64,000 nt of DNA from Bacteroidota bacterium (GTDB lineage Bacteria > Bacteroidota > Bacteroidia > Sphingobacteriales > Sphingobacteriaceae). Numbering within the stretch: the first letter of the stretch is position 1; every line of letters begins with the position of its first letter. Both the position numbers and the translations under genes were made by a program. The notes under the pieces are model-generated. The model was not told the origin of the DNA, ran no database searches, and saw only the letters and a program-made list of their open reading frames with translations. This document shows positions 44,893 to 54,008 of this stretch, one piece after another. The stretch lies in assembly GCA_023427985.1 (NCBI GenBank), contig JAEYZM010000026.1:76781-140780 (forward strand). Direction: 5' to 3'.

Positions 44893-45975
44893 ATGAAAAA
44901 TACAGCATTAACAAATTTACATATACAATTAGGAGCTAAAATGGTTCCCTTTGCAGGATACAATATGCCAGTTCAATATGCGGGCATTAATGTTGAACAC
45001 GAGGCAGTTAGAAAAAGTGTTGGAGTGTTCGATGTATCTCATATGGGTGAATTTATTTTAAAAGGGGAGCATGCATTGGATTTAATTCAACGTGTTACAT
45101 CGAACGACGCTTCGAAATTAGTAGATGGAAAGGTGCAGTATTCGTGTTTACCAAATGAAGAGGGTGGTATTGTCGACGATTTATTGGTTTATAGAATAGA
45201 TGAAAAATCTTATATGTTGGTAGTTAACGCATCCAACATCGAGAAAGATTGGAATTGGATTTCAAAATTCAATACTCAAAATGTAGAGATGCATAACATC
45301 TCTGATAAAACTTCTTTATTGGCAGTTCAAGGTCCAAATGCAGCGGCTACCTTACAAAAGTTGACCGACATGGATTTGAAAAATATGGAATACTATTCCT
45401 TTAGCAAAGGCGTATTCGCTGGTATTCCCAATGTCTTAGTATCGGCAACAGGTTATACAGGCGCTGGCGGGTTCGAAGTCTATTTCGAAAACGAACATGC
45501 AGAAAAAATCTGGAATGCAATTTTTGAGGCAGGTGCAGAATTTGACATCAAGCCTATCGGTTTGGGTGCAAGAGATACCTTGCGATTAGAAATGGGTTTC
45601 TGTTTGTACGGAAACGACATTAACGATTCTACATCGCCATTAGAAGCGGGCTTGGGCTGGATTACAAAATTTAGCAAAGAGTTTACAAACTCAAAAAATT
45701 TACAAGCACAAAAAGAAGCGGGCATCAAACGCAAACTTGTTGGTTTCGAAATGTTAGAGCGTGGTATTCCACGTCACGATTATAAAATTGTGAATGCCGA
45801 TGGTACCGAAATTGGCATTGTTACCTCCGGAACTCAATCGCCATCCTTGCAAAAAGCGATTGGATTAGGTTATGTAAAAACAGAATTCGCAAAAGAGGGA
45901 ACAGAAATTTACATCTCCATTCGCGATCAAAAAGTAAAAGCACAAATTGTAAAATATCCTTTCTATAAAGCATAA
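44893..45975 (+). CDS. gcvT: Glycine cleavage system T protein (aminomethyltransferase)
   Basis: GcvT transfers the methylene group from lipoyl-bound aminomethyl to tetrahydrofolate in glycine cleavage. The 360 residues show GAKMVPFAGYNMPVQY, VFDVSHMGEF, TGYTGAGGFEVYF, RDTLRLEMGFCLYGNDI and a C-terminal GIVTSGTQSPSL. The gene is followed by comB after two bases and the esterase after four more. gcvH and gcvP are elsewhere. Confidence 0.96.
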   Translation: MKNTALTNLHIQLGAKMVPFAGYNMPVQYAGINVEHEAVRKSVGVFDVSHMGEFILKGEHALDLIQRVTSNDASKLVDGKVQYSCLPNEEGGIVDDLLVYRIDEKSYMLVVNASNIEKDWNWISKFNTQNVEMHNISDKTSLLAVQGPNAAATLQKLTDMDLKNMEYYSFSKGVFAGIPNVLVSATGYTGAGGFEVYFENEHAEKIWNAIFEAGAEFDIKPIGLGARDTLRLEMGFCLYGNDINDSTSPLEAGLGWITKFSKEFTNSKNLQAQKEAGIKRKLVGFEMLERGIPRHDYKIVNADGTEIGIVTSGTQSPSLQKAIGLGYVKTEFAKEGTEIYISIRDQKVKAQIVKYPFYKA

Positions 45976-45977
45976 TA

Positions 45978-46706
45978 ATGGCTAGAGGAATAGAGGTTTG
46001 TTTAAGCCCTTCTCTCATTCAGCATTATGATGTGAAAGGCAAAATAGTAGTAGTTATTGATATTTTCAGAGCTACTTCTTCTATATGCTATGGATTTGAA
46101 AATGGTGCTTTAGAAATTATTCCTGTTGCATCGGTAGAAGAATGTAGAAGTTATGAAGGTAAAGGATATTTATTAGCTGCTGAGCGTAATGGCGAAGTAG
46201 TAAATGGATTTGATTTCGGAAATTCTCCCTTCAGTTATACTAAGGAAAAAGTAGAAGGCAAGAAAATTGTTCTTACAACTACTAATGGTACTCATGCCAT
46301 TAATGAGGCTAAAGAAGCTGCAAAAATTGTCATAGGTTCTTTTTTAAATTTAAATGAAATTGCCAACTGGTTAGCAAATCAAAGTCAAGATATTTTATTG
46401 CTTTGCTCAGGTTGGAAAAACAAGTTTAATTTGGAAGATACATTGTTTGCAGGAGCGGTTGTATCTCAAATAAAATCAGAGTTTCAGCACGTTTGCGATG
46501 CTGCAATTGCTGCAGAAGATTTATACGAAAAGGCTAAAGAAAATTTACGCGTGTATTTGTATAAATCATCGCACAGTCAGCGCCTCAAAGAGTTGGAAAT
46601 AGAAGACGATATACAGTTTTGCTTAAACCAAAATATTTGCAAAGTGATTCCTATTTTAGAAGGAAATAAACTCGTGGCTATGCCTACAGAGCAACTCATA
46701 AAATAA
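45978..46706 (+). CDS. comB: 2-phosphosulfolactate phosphatase (ComB family)
   Basis: The 242-residue protein is a member of the ComB family, known from coenzyme M synthesis in methanogens, where it removes phosphate from 2-phosphosulfolactate. Typical segments are VVVIDIFRATSSICYGFENGA, AAERNGEVVNGFDFGNSPF, VLTTTNGTHAI and LLCSGWKNKFNLEDTLFAGAV. Bacteroidota do not make coenzyme M; a sulfonolipid or sulfolactate role is a plausible alternative. Confidence 0.85.
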   Translation: MARGIEVCLSPSLIQHYDVKGKIVVVIDIFRATSSICYGFENGALEIIPVASVEECRSYEGKGYLLAAERNGEVVNGFDFGNSPFSYTKEKVEGKKIVLTTTNGTHAINEAKEAAKIVIGSFLNLNEIANWLANQSQDILLLCSGWKNKFNLEDTLFAGAVVSQIKSEFQHVCDAAIAAEDLYEKAKENLRVYLYKSSHSQRLKELEIEDDIQFCLNQNICKVIPILEGNKLVAMPTEQLIK

Positions 46707-46710
46707 AATC

Positions 46711-47889
46711 ATGAAATTCAGGTTTCATTTTTTCTTAGTGGCATTCATCCTTTTTGCTCATGTAGTATTTGCGCAAAAAGTTAAACTAGTTTTGACTTTT
46801 GCCGATGCATTGCAGGGAAATAAATCTTTAGCAAATGAATCGTTTTATCTCGCATCAAATATTAATTCATGGTCGCCCAATAATTCAGAGTATCGATTTT
46901 CGAAAGTAAACGACTCATACGAATTACTAATAAACACAAATGGTTTCGAACAGGTCGAATTTAAAATCACAAGAGGTTCCTGGCAGAAAGTGGAATGTGA
47001 TGCAAACGGGAAAGATATTCAGAATAGGATAATAACTATAAGAAAAGATAGCGCAGTAAAAATTGTAGTCGAGCAATGGAAAGACTTTTTCGCTAACACA
47101 TCGGCACAAGAAAGTAGGTCAAAACAAGTACAAATTTTGGCCGAGAAATTTCAATTCAAAAATTTAGGAACAGAGAAAAGGGTTTGGGTATATCTGCCTA
47201 AAAATTATTCTTCAAGCACAGAAAAATATAAGGTCTTATATATGCATGACGGGCAGAATCTGTTCGACGCTAACACATCGGCATACGGGGAATGGGGAAT
47301 CGATGAATGTTTGGATACTATGTTGACACAATTGAATTTGAATTTAATTGTTGTTGGAATTGATAATGGTTCGGATCGCTTGTCGGAATACAGTGCTTTT
47401 GATTTTAAAGTGAAAGCCGATTCGCAAACGACTTGGGATGTGAAAGCTAAGGCCGACCTATATTTGAAGGATTTGATAGAGCAGGTAATTCCGTATGTTG
47501 AGGGAAATTATCGAGTACAAAAATCGCGTGAAGGAAGATACATTGCAGGGAGTTCTATGGGCGGTGTAGTGTCATTTTACGCGGCAATGAAGTACGAAAA
47601 TTTTTTCTCTAAAGCAGGTGTTTTTTCACCGGCATATTGGACGGCTCGTGATGCCTATCAAGAGTTGGCATCGAAAAAGTTAAAGCATCCGTTAAAAGTT
47701 TATATGTATGCAGGCGAGTTAGAAGGCAGGACTTATCTAAACGATATGTTCAATATTCAATCGATCTTAATAGCTTCAAAGAATATAGATTCATCGAGCA
47801 AATGTTATGCAGTGCCAAGTGGTAGACACAATGAACTTTTTTGGCGTACTGAATTTCCTGGATTTGTAAAATGGCTGAGTACAAAATAA
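46711..47889 (+). CDS. Secreted alpha/beta hydrolase (esterase D-like) with N-terminal Ig-like domain
   Basis: The 392-residue protein has a signal peptide (RFHFFLVAFILFAHVVFAQ). An early-set Ig-like/CBM48-type domain follows (SFYLASNINSWSPNNSEYRF, FKITRGSWQKVECD). The esterase domain, similar to Fes/IroE or acetylxylan esterase types, has VYLPKNY, VLYMHDGQNLFDA and the nucleophile motif GSSMGGVVSFYA, with a likely catalytic His in SGRHNELFW. The substrate is unknown. It closes the gcvT-comB run and is followed by a bidirectional terminator. Confidence 0.8.
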   Translation: MKFRFHFFLVAFILFAHVVFAQKVKLVLTFADALQGNKSLANESFYLASNINSWSPNNSEYRFSKVNDSYELLINTNGFEQVEFKITRGSWQKVECDANGKDIQNRIITIRKDSAVKIVVEQWKDFFANTSAQESRSKQVQILAEKFQFKNLGTEKRVWVYLPKNYSSSTEKYKVLYMHDGQNLFDANTSAYGEWGIDECLDTMLTQLNLNLIVVGIDNGSDRLSEYSAFDFKVKADSQTTWDVKAKADLYLKDLIEQVIPYVEGNYRVQKSREGRYIAGSSMGGVVSFYAAMKYENFFSKAGVFSPAYWTARDAYQELASKKLKHPLKVYMYAGELEGRTYLNDMFNIQSILIASKNIDSSSKCYAVPSGRHNELFWRTEFPGFVKWLSTK

Positions 47890-47919
47890 AAAAGAGAGCA
47901 ATTTTCATTACTCTCTTTT
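47890..47919. terminator. Bidirectional terminator between the esterase gene and tRNA-fMet
   Basis: The stem AAAAGAGAG / CTCTCTTTT (9 bp) with a 12-base loop directly follows the esterase stop codon. On the minus strand a T tract of about six follows the stem, three bases beyond the tRNA 3' end, so it should end the tRNA transcript well. Confidence 0.85.
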
Positions 47920-47922
47920 AGG

Positions 47923-47995
<73 letters not shown>

Positions 47996-48074
47996 CTATC
48001 TGCACAATTAAATTTTAAAGTAATCTGCTTTTTCGATTCCTCTAAAAGCATACATTCCTTTTTTAATTGGAATG

Positions 48075-48106
48075 CAAAGATATAATTCGTTTCTTTGTAA
48101 TCCAAA
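48075..48106 (-). promoter_or_regulatory. TTTG / TAnnTTTG promoter for tRNA-fMet
   Basis: On the minus strand, TTTG (48106-48103) and TATCTTTG (48082-48075) are separated by 20 bases. The box lies 80 bases ahead of the mature tRNA 5' end, with no gene in between. Confidence 0.6.
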
Positions 48107-48121
48107 TATTTTTTCAACATT

Positions 48122-49003
48122 ATGACACATAAAGCAGGTTTTGTTTCAATCATTGGGAAGCCCAACGCGGGTAAATCCACATTATTGAACGCCTTACTAG
48201 GTGAGAACCTGTCGATTATCACTCCGAAGGCCCAAACGACCCGACATAGAATTTTAGGGATTTTAGATGAGCCAGAATTGCAAATTGTTTTTTCTGACAC
48301 TCCAGGAATCATCAAACCAATGTACGGATTGCACGAATCCATGATGAATGCAGTACAAGGTTCTATAACGGATGCCGATGTGGTGGTCTTCGTGACGGAT
48401 ATTCACGAAAAACATAATGAGCAAGAAGTAATTGATTTACTTGCAGGCTGTTTATCGCCAATCATTGTCGTGATAAATAAAGTTGACAATGCAAAGCAAG
48501 AAGAGATTGTCGCTAAAATGGAGTACTGGAAACAAACATTGAATCCTCAGGCCATTTTTGCATCATCGGCATTACATAAATTTCAAGTGCAAGAGATTTT
48601 ACAGTACTTGAAAACGCAAATGCCAGAACATCCGGCGTACTATCCGAAAGATGAGTCGTACACAGATCGTACGGAAAGATTTATCGTATCGGAAATCATC
48701 CGAGAAAAAATCTTGATGACCTATCAAAAAGAAATTCCTTACAGCACAGAAGTGGTGGTGACATCCTATAAAGACGAGGAAAATATTTTGAAAATTATGG
48801 CCGAAATCATTGTGGAACGTGAGTCTCAGAAGGCTATTGTGATAGGACATAAAGGGGAGTCTTTGAAAAAAGTTGGGACCAAATCCAGAGAAGACATTGA
48901 AGAATTTGCAGGTAAGAAAGTGTACTTGGAATTGTTTGTGAAAGTCTTGAGCGACTGGAGAAATAAAAAGAATTATTTAAAAAGATTCGGATACGAAATT
49001 TAA
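48122..49003 (+). CDS. era: GTPase Era
   Basis: Era binds 16S rRNA and the small ribosomal subunit during assembly. The 293-residue product shows GKPNAGKSTLLNALLGENL (G1), FSDTPGII (G3), VINKVDN (G4) and a C-terminal KH domain (IVIGHKGESLKKVGTKSREDIEEFAGKKVYL). der follows after 24 bases, so both assembly GTPases are probably co-transcribed. Confidence 0.97.
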   Translation: MTHKAGFVSIIGKPNAGKSTLLNALLGENLSIITPKAQTTRHRILGILDEPELQIVFSDTPGIIKPMYGLHESMMNAVQGSITDADVVVFVTDIHEKHNEQEVIDLLAGCLSPIIVVINKVDNAKQEEIVAKMEYWKQTLNPQAIFASSALHKFQVQEILQYLKTQMPEHPAYYPKDESYTDRTERFIVSEIIREKILMTYQKEIPYSTEVVVTSYKDEENILKIMAEIIVERESQKAIVIGHKGESLKKVGTKSREDIEEFAGKKVYLELFVKVLSDWRNKKNYLKRFGYEI

Positions 49004-49027
49004 TCGGCCGAAAATAAATTATAGGTT

Positions 49028-50329
49028 ATGAGTAATATAGTAGCAATTGTAGGCAGGCCAAACGTTGGCAAATCGACATTGTTTAATCGCCTTTGCGAAA
49101 GCAGAAAAGCGATTGTTGATGATTTTAGTGGGGTTACTCGCGACCGTCATTATGAAACGGCAGAATGGATTGGCAAGCAATTCACTGTAATAGATACGGG
49201 TGGTTATGTTGCGAATTCAGAAGATCAATTTGAGGCAGCAATTCGTGAGCAAGTAGAAATTGCCATTGAAGAAGCATCAGTGATATTGTTTTTGGTCGAT
49301 GTTACCACTGGGATAACGGATCTCGACGATGAGATTGCTCAGCTCTTGAGACGATCAAAAAAGCCAGTATATGTAGTTGCCAATAAAGTTGACAACAATA
49401 ATTTGATACCAGAGGCATCGGTATTCTATTCTTTCGGATTAGGAGATTTATTCTGTATATCCTCAATGACCGGTAGCGGAACAGGAGAATTGCTGGATGA
49501 AGTGGTAAAGCATTTCACAGAAGAAGAATTAGAAGAGAATTCATTGCCGAAATACACTTTCTTAGGAAGACCCAATGTTGGTAAATCGTCTATGGTAAAT
49601 GCATTATTGGGAAGAGATAGAAATATTGTAACTCCAATTGCGGGTACTACTAGAGATTCAATTGAAATTGAGTACAATCAGTTTGGGCATCACTTTATGT
49701 TGATTGACACCGCTGGATTGAGAAAGAAAACAAAAGTGACAGAGAACATAGAGTTCTATTCCGTAATGCGTACCATTAAAGCGCTTGAGGCGGCTGATGT
49801 TTGTATTTTGATGATAGATGCCACAGAAGGAATTGAATCGCAAGACATCAACATATTTAACCTTTGTGAGAAGAACCACAAGGGAATCGTTATTTTGATC
49901 AATAAATGGGACTTGGTGGAGAAAGATCACAAGTCGGCAAAAGAGTTTGAAGAAAAAGTGCGTGAGAAAATTGCCCCATTCACTGATGTGCCTATTATCT
50001 TCACATCGGCAATCACCAAACAAAGGGTATTTAAAGCAATTGAGACGGCAAACGAGGTGTTTGAAAATAAGACGAAACGAGTGCCAACCTCTAAATTAAA
50101 CGATGTGATGTTGGAAGTGATCGAGCGTTACCCACCTCCAAGTAACAAAGGGAAGTATATTAAGATAAAATACGTAACACAGTTGCCAGGAAAGTATCCT
50201 TCCTTTGCATTTTTCTGTAATCTTCCACAATATGTGAAAGAACCGTATAAACGCTATTTAGAGAACAAATTGAGGGAAAATTTCAATTTTTCAGGTGTGC
50301 CGATTAGTATATATTTCAGACAGAAATAA
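49028..50329 (+). CDS. der: GTPase Der (EngA)
   Basis: Der has two tandem G domains and a KH-like domain, and acts in 50S subunit assembly. The 433 residues show GRPNVGKSTLFNRLC and VIDTGGYV in the first domain, GRPNVGKSSMVNALLGRDR and LIDTAGLRKK with LINKWDL in the second. The C-terminal KH-like part is about residues 350-433. Confidence 0.97.
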   Translation: MSNIVAIVGRPNVGKSTLFNRLCESRKAIVDDFSGVTRDRHYETAEWIGKQFTVIDTGGYVANSEDQFEAAIREQVEIAIEEASVILFLVDVTTGITDLDDEIAQLLRRSKKPVYVVANKVDNNNLIPEASVFYSFGLGDLFCISSMTGSGTGELLDEVVKHFTEEELEENSLPKYTFLGRPNVGKSSMVNALLGRDRNIVTPIAGTTRDSIEIEYNQFGHHFMLIDTAGLRKKTKVTENIEFYSVMRTIKALEAADVCILMIDATEGIESQDINIFNLCEKNHKGIVILINKWDLVEKDHKSAKEFEEKVREKIAPFTDVPIIFTSAITKQRVFKAIETANEVFENKTKRVPTSKLNDVMLEVIERYPPPSNKGKYIKIKYVTQLPGKYPSFAFFCNLPQYVKEPYKRYLENKLRENFNFSGVPISIYFRQK

Positions 50330-50359
50330 AAAATATTAATAAATAGTTAAAAAATTTTG

Positions 50360-50388
50360 TTTGAATTGACATTTTTATTTTACCTTTG
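50360..50388 (+). promoter_or_regulatory. TTTG / TAnnTTTG promoter for the small lipoprotein
   Basis: TTTG at 50360-50363 and TACCTTTG at 50381-50388 are separated by 17 bases. The start codon lies 28 bases after the -7 box. This is the best match to the Bacteroidota consensus in the window. Confidence 0.7.
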
Positions 50389-50415
50389 CTGCGTTTTAAA
50401 ATCTTATAACCAAAA

Positions 50416-50619
50416 ATGAAAAAAGTATTAGTTTTATTGTTAACTGCTGGAATCTTTGGATTCGTTGCATGTGGTGAAAGTGCTGAGCAAAAAGCTGCTA
50501 AAGAAAAAGCTATGGCTGATTCTATCGCTGCTGCTCAAGCTGATTCAATCTCTAACGCTGCTTCTATGGCTGCTGATTCAGTTGCTACAGATTCAACTGC
50601 TGCAGATTCTACAAAGTAA
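50416..50619 (+). CDS. Small Ala/Ser/Asp-rich lipoprotein
   Basis: The 67-residue product has a lipoprotein signal (KKVLVLLLTAGIFGFVAC, Cys19 as the acylation site). The mature part is almost only Ala, Ser, Asp, Thr, Glu and Lys, with the repeating DS-A pattern (ADSIAAAQADSISNAA, AADSVATDSTAADS). Such a chain is probably disordered and acidic. A consensus promoter and its own terminator make it a single-gene unit, and codon use suggests high expression. Function unknown. Confidence 0.78.
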   Translation: MKKVLVLLLTAGIFGFVACGESAEQKAAKEKAMADSIAAAQADSISNAASMAADSVATDSTAADSTK

Positions 50620-50637
50620 TCTTCACCAAAAGAAATT

Positions 50638-50679
50638 AAAGCCTCCCTTCGAGCATACGCTAGATGAGAGGCTTTTTTT
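50638..50679 (+). terminator. Terminator after the small lipoprotein
   Basis: The 8-bp arms AAAGCCTC and GAGGCTTT close a 22-base loop and continue into a run of seven T residues. It also separates the gene from the convergent protease gene. Confidence 0.88.
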
Positions 50680-50709
50680 ATGCCCTTTATTCTGGGCTAA
50701 TGGCTCAAT

Positions 50710-52302
50710 TTATAGGCTTAAGAGCTCTACCGCCTTCAAAATCCCATTATCTAAAACCTTCATGGTTCTATAATACCCTTCGTTGCCAAAATGGATACGG
50801 GCAATTAATGCTTTCATTTGAATTTTAATGGAATTACCAGAAAGACTCAAATCCTTCTTAGTGGGGTTAAGCCCCTTTTTTGATGCATAGATGATTAAAT
50901 CATTCAACATTCTGTCGCTTACTTGGAATTTCGAATCAAAGGCTTCAAAATTTTTATGTTTGCCGATGTGTTCCTTGTTTTGATCGTTGTATGCGTATAT
51001 AAATTCCGATAAAAGCCCTTCGGAGATAAGTCGACTGTAATAAATGGAGAAATCACTCGTGTCAATTGGAACAAACACATCGGGACTAATTCCGCCTCCA
51101 CCGTAAACAATCTTGCCAGATGGTGTTTTAAAGGTTTCTAAGGTGTCATTCTTCATACTGTCGGCAGAACTTAGTTCTCCATGTACAAATCGATTGTAGA
51201 CATCAGTTTGGTAGGCTTCGATTCCATCTTTGTATGGTTTTTGAATGCATCTACCTGTTGGGGTGTAATAACGCGCTACAGTAAGCCTTAAGCTTGAACC
51301 ATCGTTTAGGATGGCTTGCTCTTGAACAAGGCCTTTACCGAAAGACCTTCGACCTAAAATAATTCCACGATCCCAATCTTGTACGGCACCCGCTACAATT
51401 TCACTTGCAGAAGCAGAACCTTCATCAACCATCACAATTAATTTCCCTTTCTCAAAATTTCCAGCCATAGTTGCATATTCTTCTCTTTTGGGAGAGGATT
51501 TGCCCTTAGTATATACGATTAACTTTTTGTCTTCAAGGAATTCATCGCAAATCATGATAGCTGTGTTTAAGTATCCACCTGAATTACCACGTAAATCAAG
51601 AATCAAACTTTCTAAACCTTGCTCTTTTAATTTCTTTAAAGCTTCAAAAAACTCATCATAGGTTGTGCTGCCAAAAGAACTTACTTTAATGTAGCCTACA
51701 CCAGGGCTTGCCATATAAGATACATCGACACTATGTACAGGAATTTTACCACGAGTAATGTTGAAGTCTAGCAAAGATTTTTTTCCCTTCCTTAAAACAC
51801 TTAGCTTTACTTTGCTACCAGCCTCACCTCTTAATGTGCCTGTAACATCTTGATTCGATATCTTTTTACCGGCCATAATTTTATCATCGACTTTTATAAT
51901 CTTATCGCCCGCTTTAATACCCGCTTGTTCCGATGGTCCGCCACTAATTGCAGTTACAACATAAATGGTATCGTTTAACAAATAAAATTCTATACCGATG
52001 CCTTCGAAATTCCCTACCAATGCTTCGTTTGCTTTTTGTAGATCTTCGGCAGGAATGTAAACCGAATGTGGATCTAATTGAGCTAAGATGTCTTCGATGG
52101 CTTGTTGTTCGATGTCTTTGACATTTACACTATCGACATACTTGCGTTCAATCAATCGCATGATTTGTTCAATGGAGCTGACTTTTGATTTGATGCCAAA
52201 GCCCTTGATTTCTTCATGAAATTTAAAGCCTAAGAACATACCAAGGATTAGTATGAAAGTTGACAACAGAGCGAGTCCTAATTTTTTATTTGCATTCTGC
52301 AT
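50710..52302 (-). CDS. CtpA-type S41 carboxyl-terminal processing protease
   Basis: The 530-residue enzyme has one N-terminal membrane helix (LGLALLSTFILILGMFLGF), a PDZ domain (about residues 90-175, FEGIGIEFYL, GPSEQAGIKAGDKIIKVDD) and the S41 core. The core has LDLRGNSGGYLN, GSASASEIVAGAVQDW and RRSFGKGLVQ. By the family spacing, Ser298 and Lys323 would form the dyad. About 150 residues of C-terminal helical sequence follow. This is the second S41 protease in the window and belongs to the shorter CtpA branch, unlike the Prc at 3952. Confidence 0.92.
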   Translation of the reverse strand: MQNANKKLGLALLSTFILILGMFLGFKFHEEIKGFGIKSKVSSIEQIMRLIERKYVDSVNVKDIEQQAIEDILAQLDPHSVYIPAEDLQKANEALVGNFEGIGIEFYLLNDTIYVVTAISGGPSEQAGIKAGDKIIKVDDKIMAGKKISNQDVTGTLRGEAGSKVKLSVLRKGKKSLLDFNITRGKIPVHSVDVSYMASPGVGYIKVSSFGSTTYDEFFEALKKLKEQGLESLILDLRGNSGGYLNTAIMICDEFLEDKKLIVYTKGKSSPKREEYATMAGNFEKGKLIVMVDEGSASASEIVAGAVQDWDRGIILGRRSFGKGLVQEQAILNDGSSLRLTVARYYTPTGRCIQKPYKDGIEAYQTDVYNRFVHGELSSADSMKNDTLETFKTPSGKIVYGGGGISPDVFVPIDTSDFSIYYSRLISEGLLSEFIYAYNDQNKEHIGKHKNFEAFDSKFQVSDRMLNDLIIYASKKGLNPTKKDLSLSGNSIKIQMKALIARIHFGNEGYYRTMKVLDNGILKAVELLSL

Positions 52303-52365
52303 GGGAATTTTCTAAGAATGTTATTCAATGAGAGCGAAGATAAGTATTTTAGTGCCTAAATAAAT

Positions 52366-53208
52366 ATGCAGTTAATTATAGACAGTGGAAGTACGAAAAG
52401 CAAATGTTGCTTGGTAGATCAATCGCTTATTGTTCAGGAAATTATTACAGAAGGGATTAATCCTTATGTCACATCGGAACAAAAGATAGCGGAAATCTTA
52501 CATAATTTGAATGAGCAATTGAGTGTTAAGCCTACAGAAATTTTTTACTATGGTGCGGGATGTTCGAATGAGAAGAATAATTCTCTCATAGAAAAGTATT
52601 TACGAAACATTAATGCATCGGCAACAATTGAAGTGTCACATGATTTATTGGCGGTGGCACGTTCTTTATGCGGTCGTTCAGCAGGTATTGCTGTAATATT
52701 GGGTACAGGGTCAAATTCGTGTTTGTACGATGGGGAAAAAATTATTCGCAATACTGCATCTTTGGGTTACGTATTGGGAGACGAAGGTTCAGGGGCATAC
52801 ATCGGCAAGAAATTAATAGCCGCTTATTTGTACGATCGAATGCCAGAAGAAACTCGAAATAGTTTTCAGAAAAAATTTGAGAGCTTGAGTTTGGAATTGG
52901 TCTTAAATAAAGTATACAAAGAAGAAGCTGCGAATGCTTATTTGGCTTCATTTTGCAAATGGGCATCGGAAAATTTGAACGATGAGTACGTGCAAAATTT
53001 GGTGTACGTTTCGTTCAAAGAATTTATTGAGTTGCATATACTTCCGTATGGGAAATCGCTATCGAACAAAATATATTCGGTGGGATCCATTGCGTATTAT
53101 TTTTCAGAAGTTTGTAAGCGCGCATTGGAGGAATACGGTTACGAAATGTATTTAGGGGCACAGGATCCTATGGAAGGATTAATAAATTATCATGCATGGA
53201 AAAGTTAA
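52366..53208 (+). CDS. N-acetylhexosamine kinase of the BadF/BadG family (probable MurNAc kinase)
   Basis: This 280-residue ASKHA-fold kinase shows DSGSTKSKCCLVDQ (phosphate 1), GTGSNSCLYDG (phosphate 2) and YVLGDEGSGAYIGKKL. Members phosphorylate GlcNAc or MurNAc. Because murQ overlaps its end by 13 bases, MurNAc 6-phosphate production is the likely role, as in MurK-type peptidoglycan recycling of Bacteroidota. That substrate choice is inference from context. Confidence 0.85.
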   Translation: MQLIIDSGSTKSKCCLVDQSLIVQEIITEGINPYVTSEQKIAEILHNLNEQLSVKPTEIFYYGAGCSNEKNNSLIEKYLRNINASATIEVSHDLLAVARSLCGRSAGIAVILGTGSNSCLYDGEKIIRNTASLGYVLGDEGSGAYIGKKLIAAYLYDRMPEETRNSFQKKFESLSLELVLNKVYKEEAANAYLASFCKWASENLNDEYVQNLVYVSFKEFIELHILPYGKSLSNKIYSVGSIAYYFSEVCKRALEEYGYEMYLGAQDPMEGLINYHAWKS

Positions 53209-54008
53209 CAGAGAAGACATCGAAATACGATCATTTAGAGCAAATGTCAATTGCAGATTTACTGAAAAATATAAATGCCGAAGATCAATTGGTGCCATTA
53301 GCGGTAGAAAAAGTTTTACCAAAAATTGAAGCATTGGTGGAGCAAGTGGTTCTGCGAATGAAAAATGGGGGTCGATTGTTTTACATTGGTGCGGGTACGA
53401 GCGGCCGGTTGGGAATTGTGGATGCATCGGAATGTCCGCCAACCTTTGGCGTGCCGCATGGATTGGTAGTTGGGATTATTGCAGGTGGAGATACGGCAAT
53501 TCGTAAGGCGGTGGAATTTGCAGAAGATGATTTGGAGCAAGCATGGAAAGATTTGCTCGCCTATGAAACAAATGAATCGGATGTTGTTATTGGAATTGCA
53601 GCATCGGGAACAACGCCATATGTAATCGGTGGGTTAAAACAAGCTCGAGCTCATGGTCTTTTAACAGGAGCCATTGTTTGCAATGCAGGCTCTGCAGTAG
53701 CGGCCGAAGCTGAGCATGCCATTGAAGTATTGGTTGGTCCTGAATTTGTAACCGGTAGCACTCGAATGAAATCGGGTACTGCTCAAAAATTAGTATTGAA
53801 TATGATATCGACAAGTGTGATGATACAATTGGGGCGAGTGAAAGGAAATAAAATGGTCGATATGCAATTGTCCAATAATAAATTAATTCATAGAGGAATT
53901 AAAATGATTATGGATGAATTAAATGTTGATGAAAAAGTAGCTGCGAAATTGTTGGAAGAATTTGGGAATGTAAGAGCAGCAATTGAATCGTATAGGAGTA
54001 AAAATTAA
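53196..54008 (+). CDS. murQ: N-acetylmuramic acid 6-phosphate etherase
   Basis: MurQ cleaves the lactyl ether of MurNAc 6-phosphate to give GlcNAc 6-phosphate and lactate. The 270 residues carry a SIS domain: YIGAGTSGRLGIVDASECPPTFG, IAASGTTPYVIGGL, VLVGPEFVTGSTRMKSGTAQK. The protein is shorter at the C terminus than E. coli MurQ (about 298), as usual in this phylum. It overlaps the kinase gene and, by one base, the next gene. Confidence 0.95.
   Translation: MEKLTEKTSKYDHLEQMSIADLLKNINAEDQLVPLAVEKVLPKIEALVEQVVLRMKNGGRLFYIGAGTSGRLGIVDASECPPTFGVPHGLVVGIIAGGDTAIRKAVEFAEDDLEQAWKDLLAYETNESDVVIGIAASGTTPYVIGGLKQARAHGLLTGAIVCNAGSAVAAEAEHAIEVLVGPEFVTGSTRMKSGTAQKLVLNMISTSVMIQLGRVKGNKMVDMQLSNNKLIHRGIKMIMDELNVDEKVAAKLLEEFGNVRAAIESYRSKN

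Noticed and set aside
50456..50773. Leu-rich open frame overlapping the small lipoprotein
   Set aside because: It is a shifted frame of the repetitive lipoprotein gene and runs through that gene's terminator.
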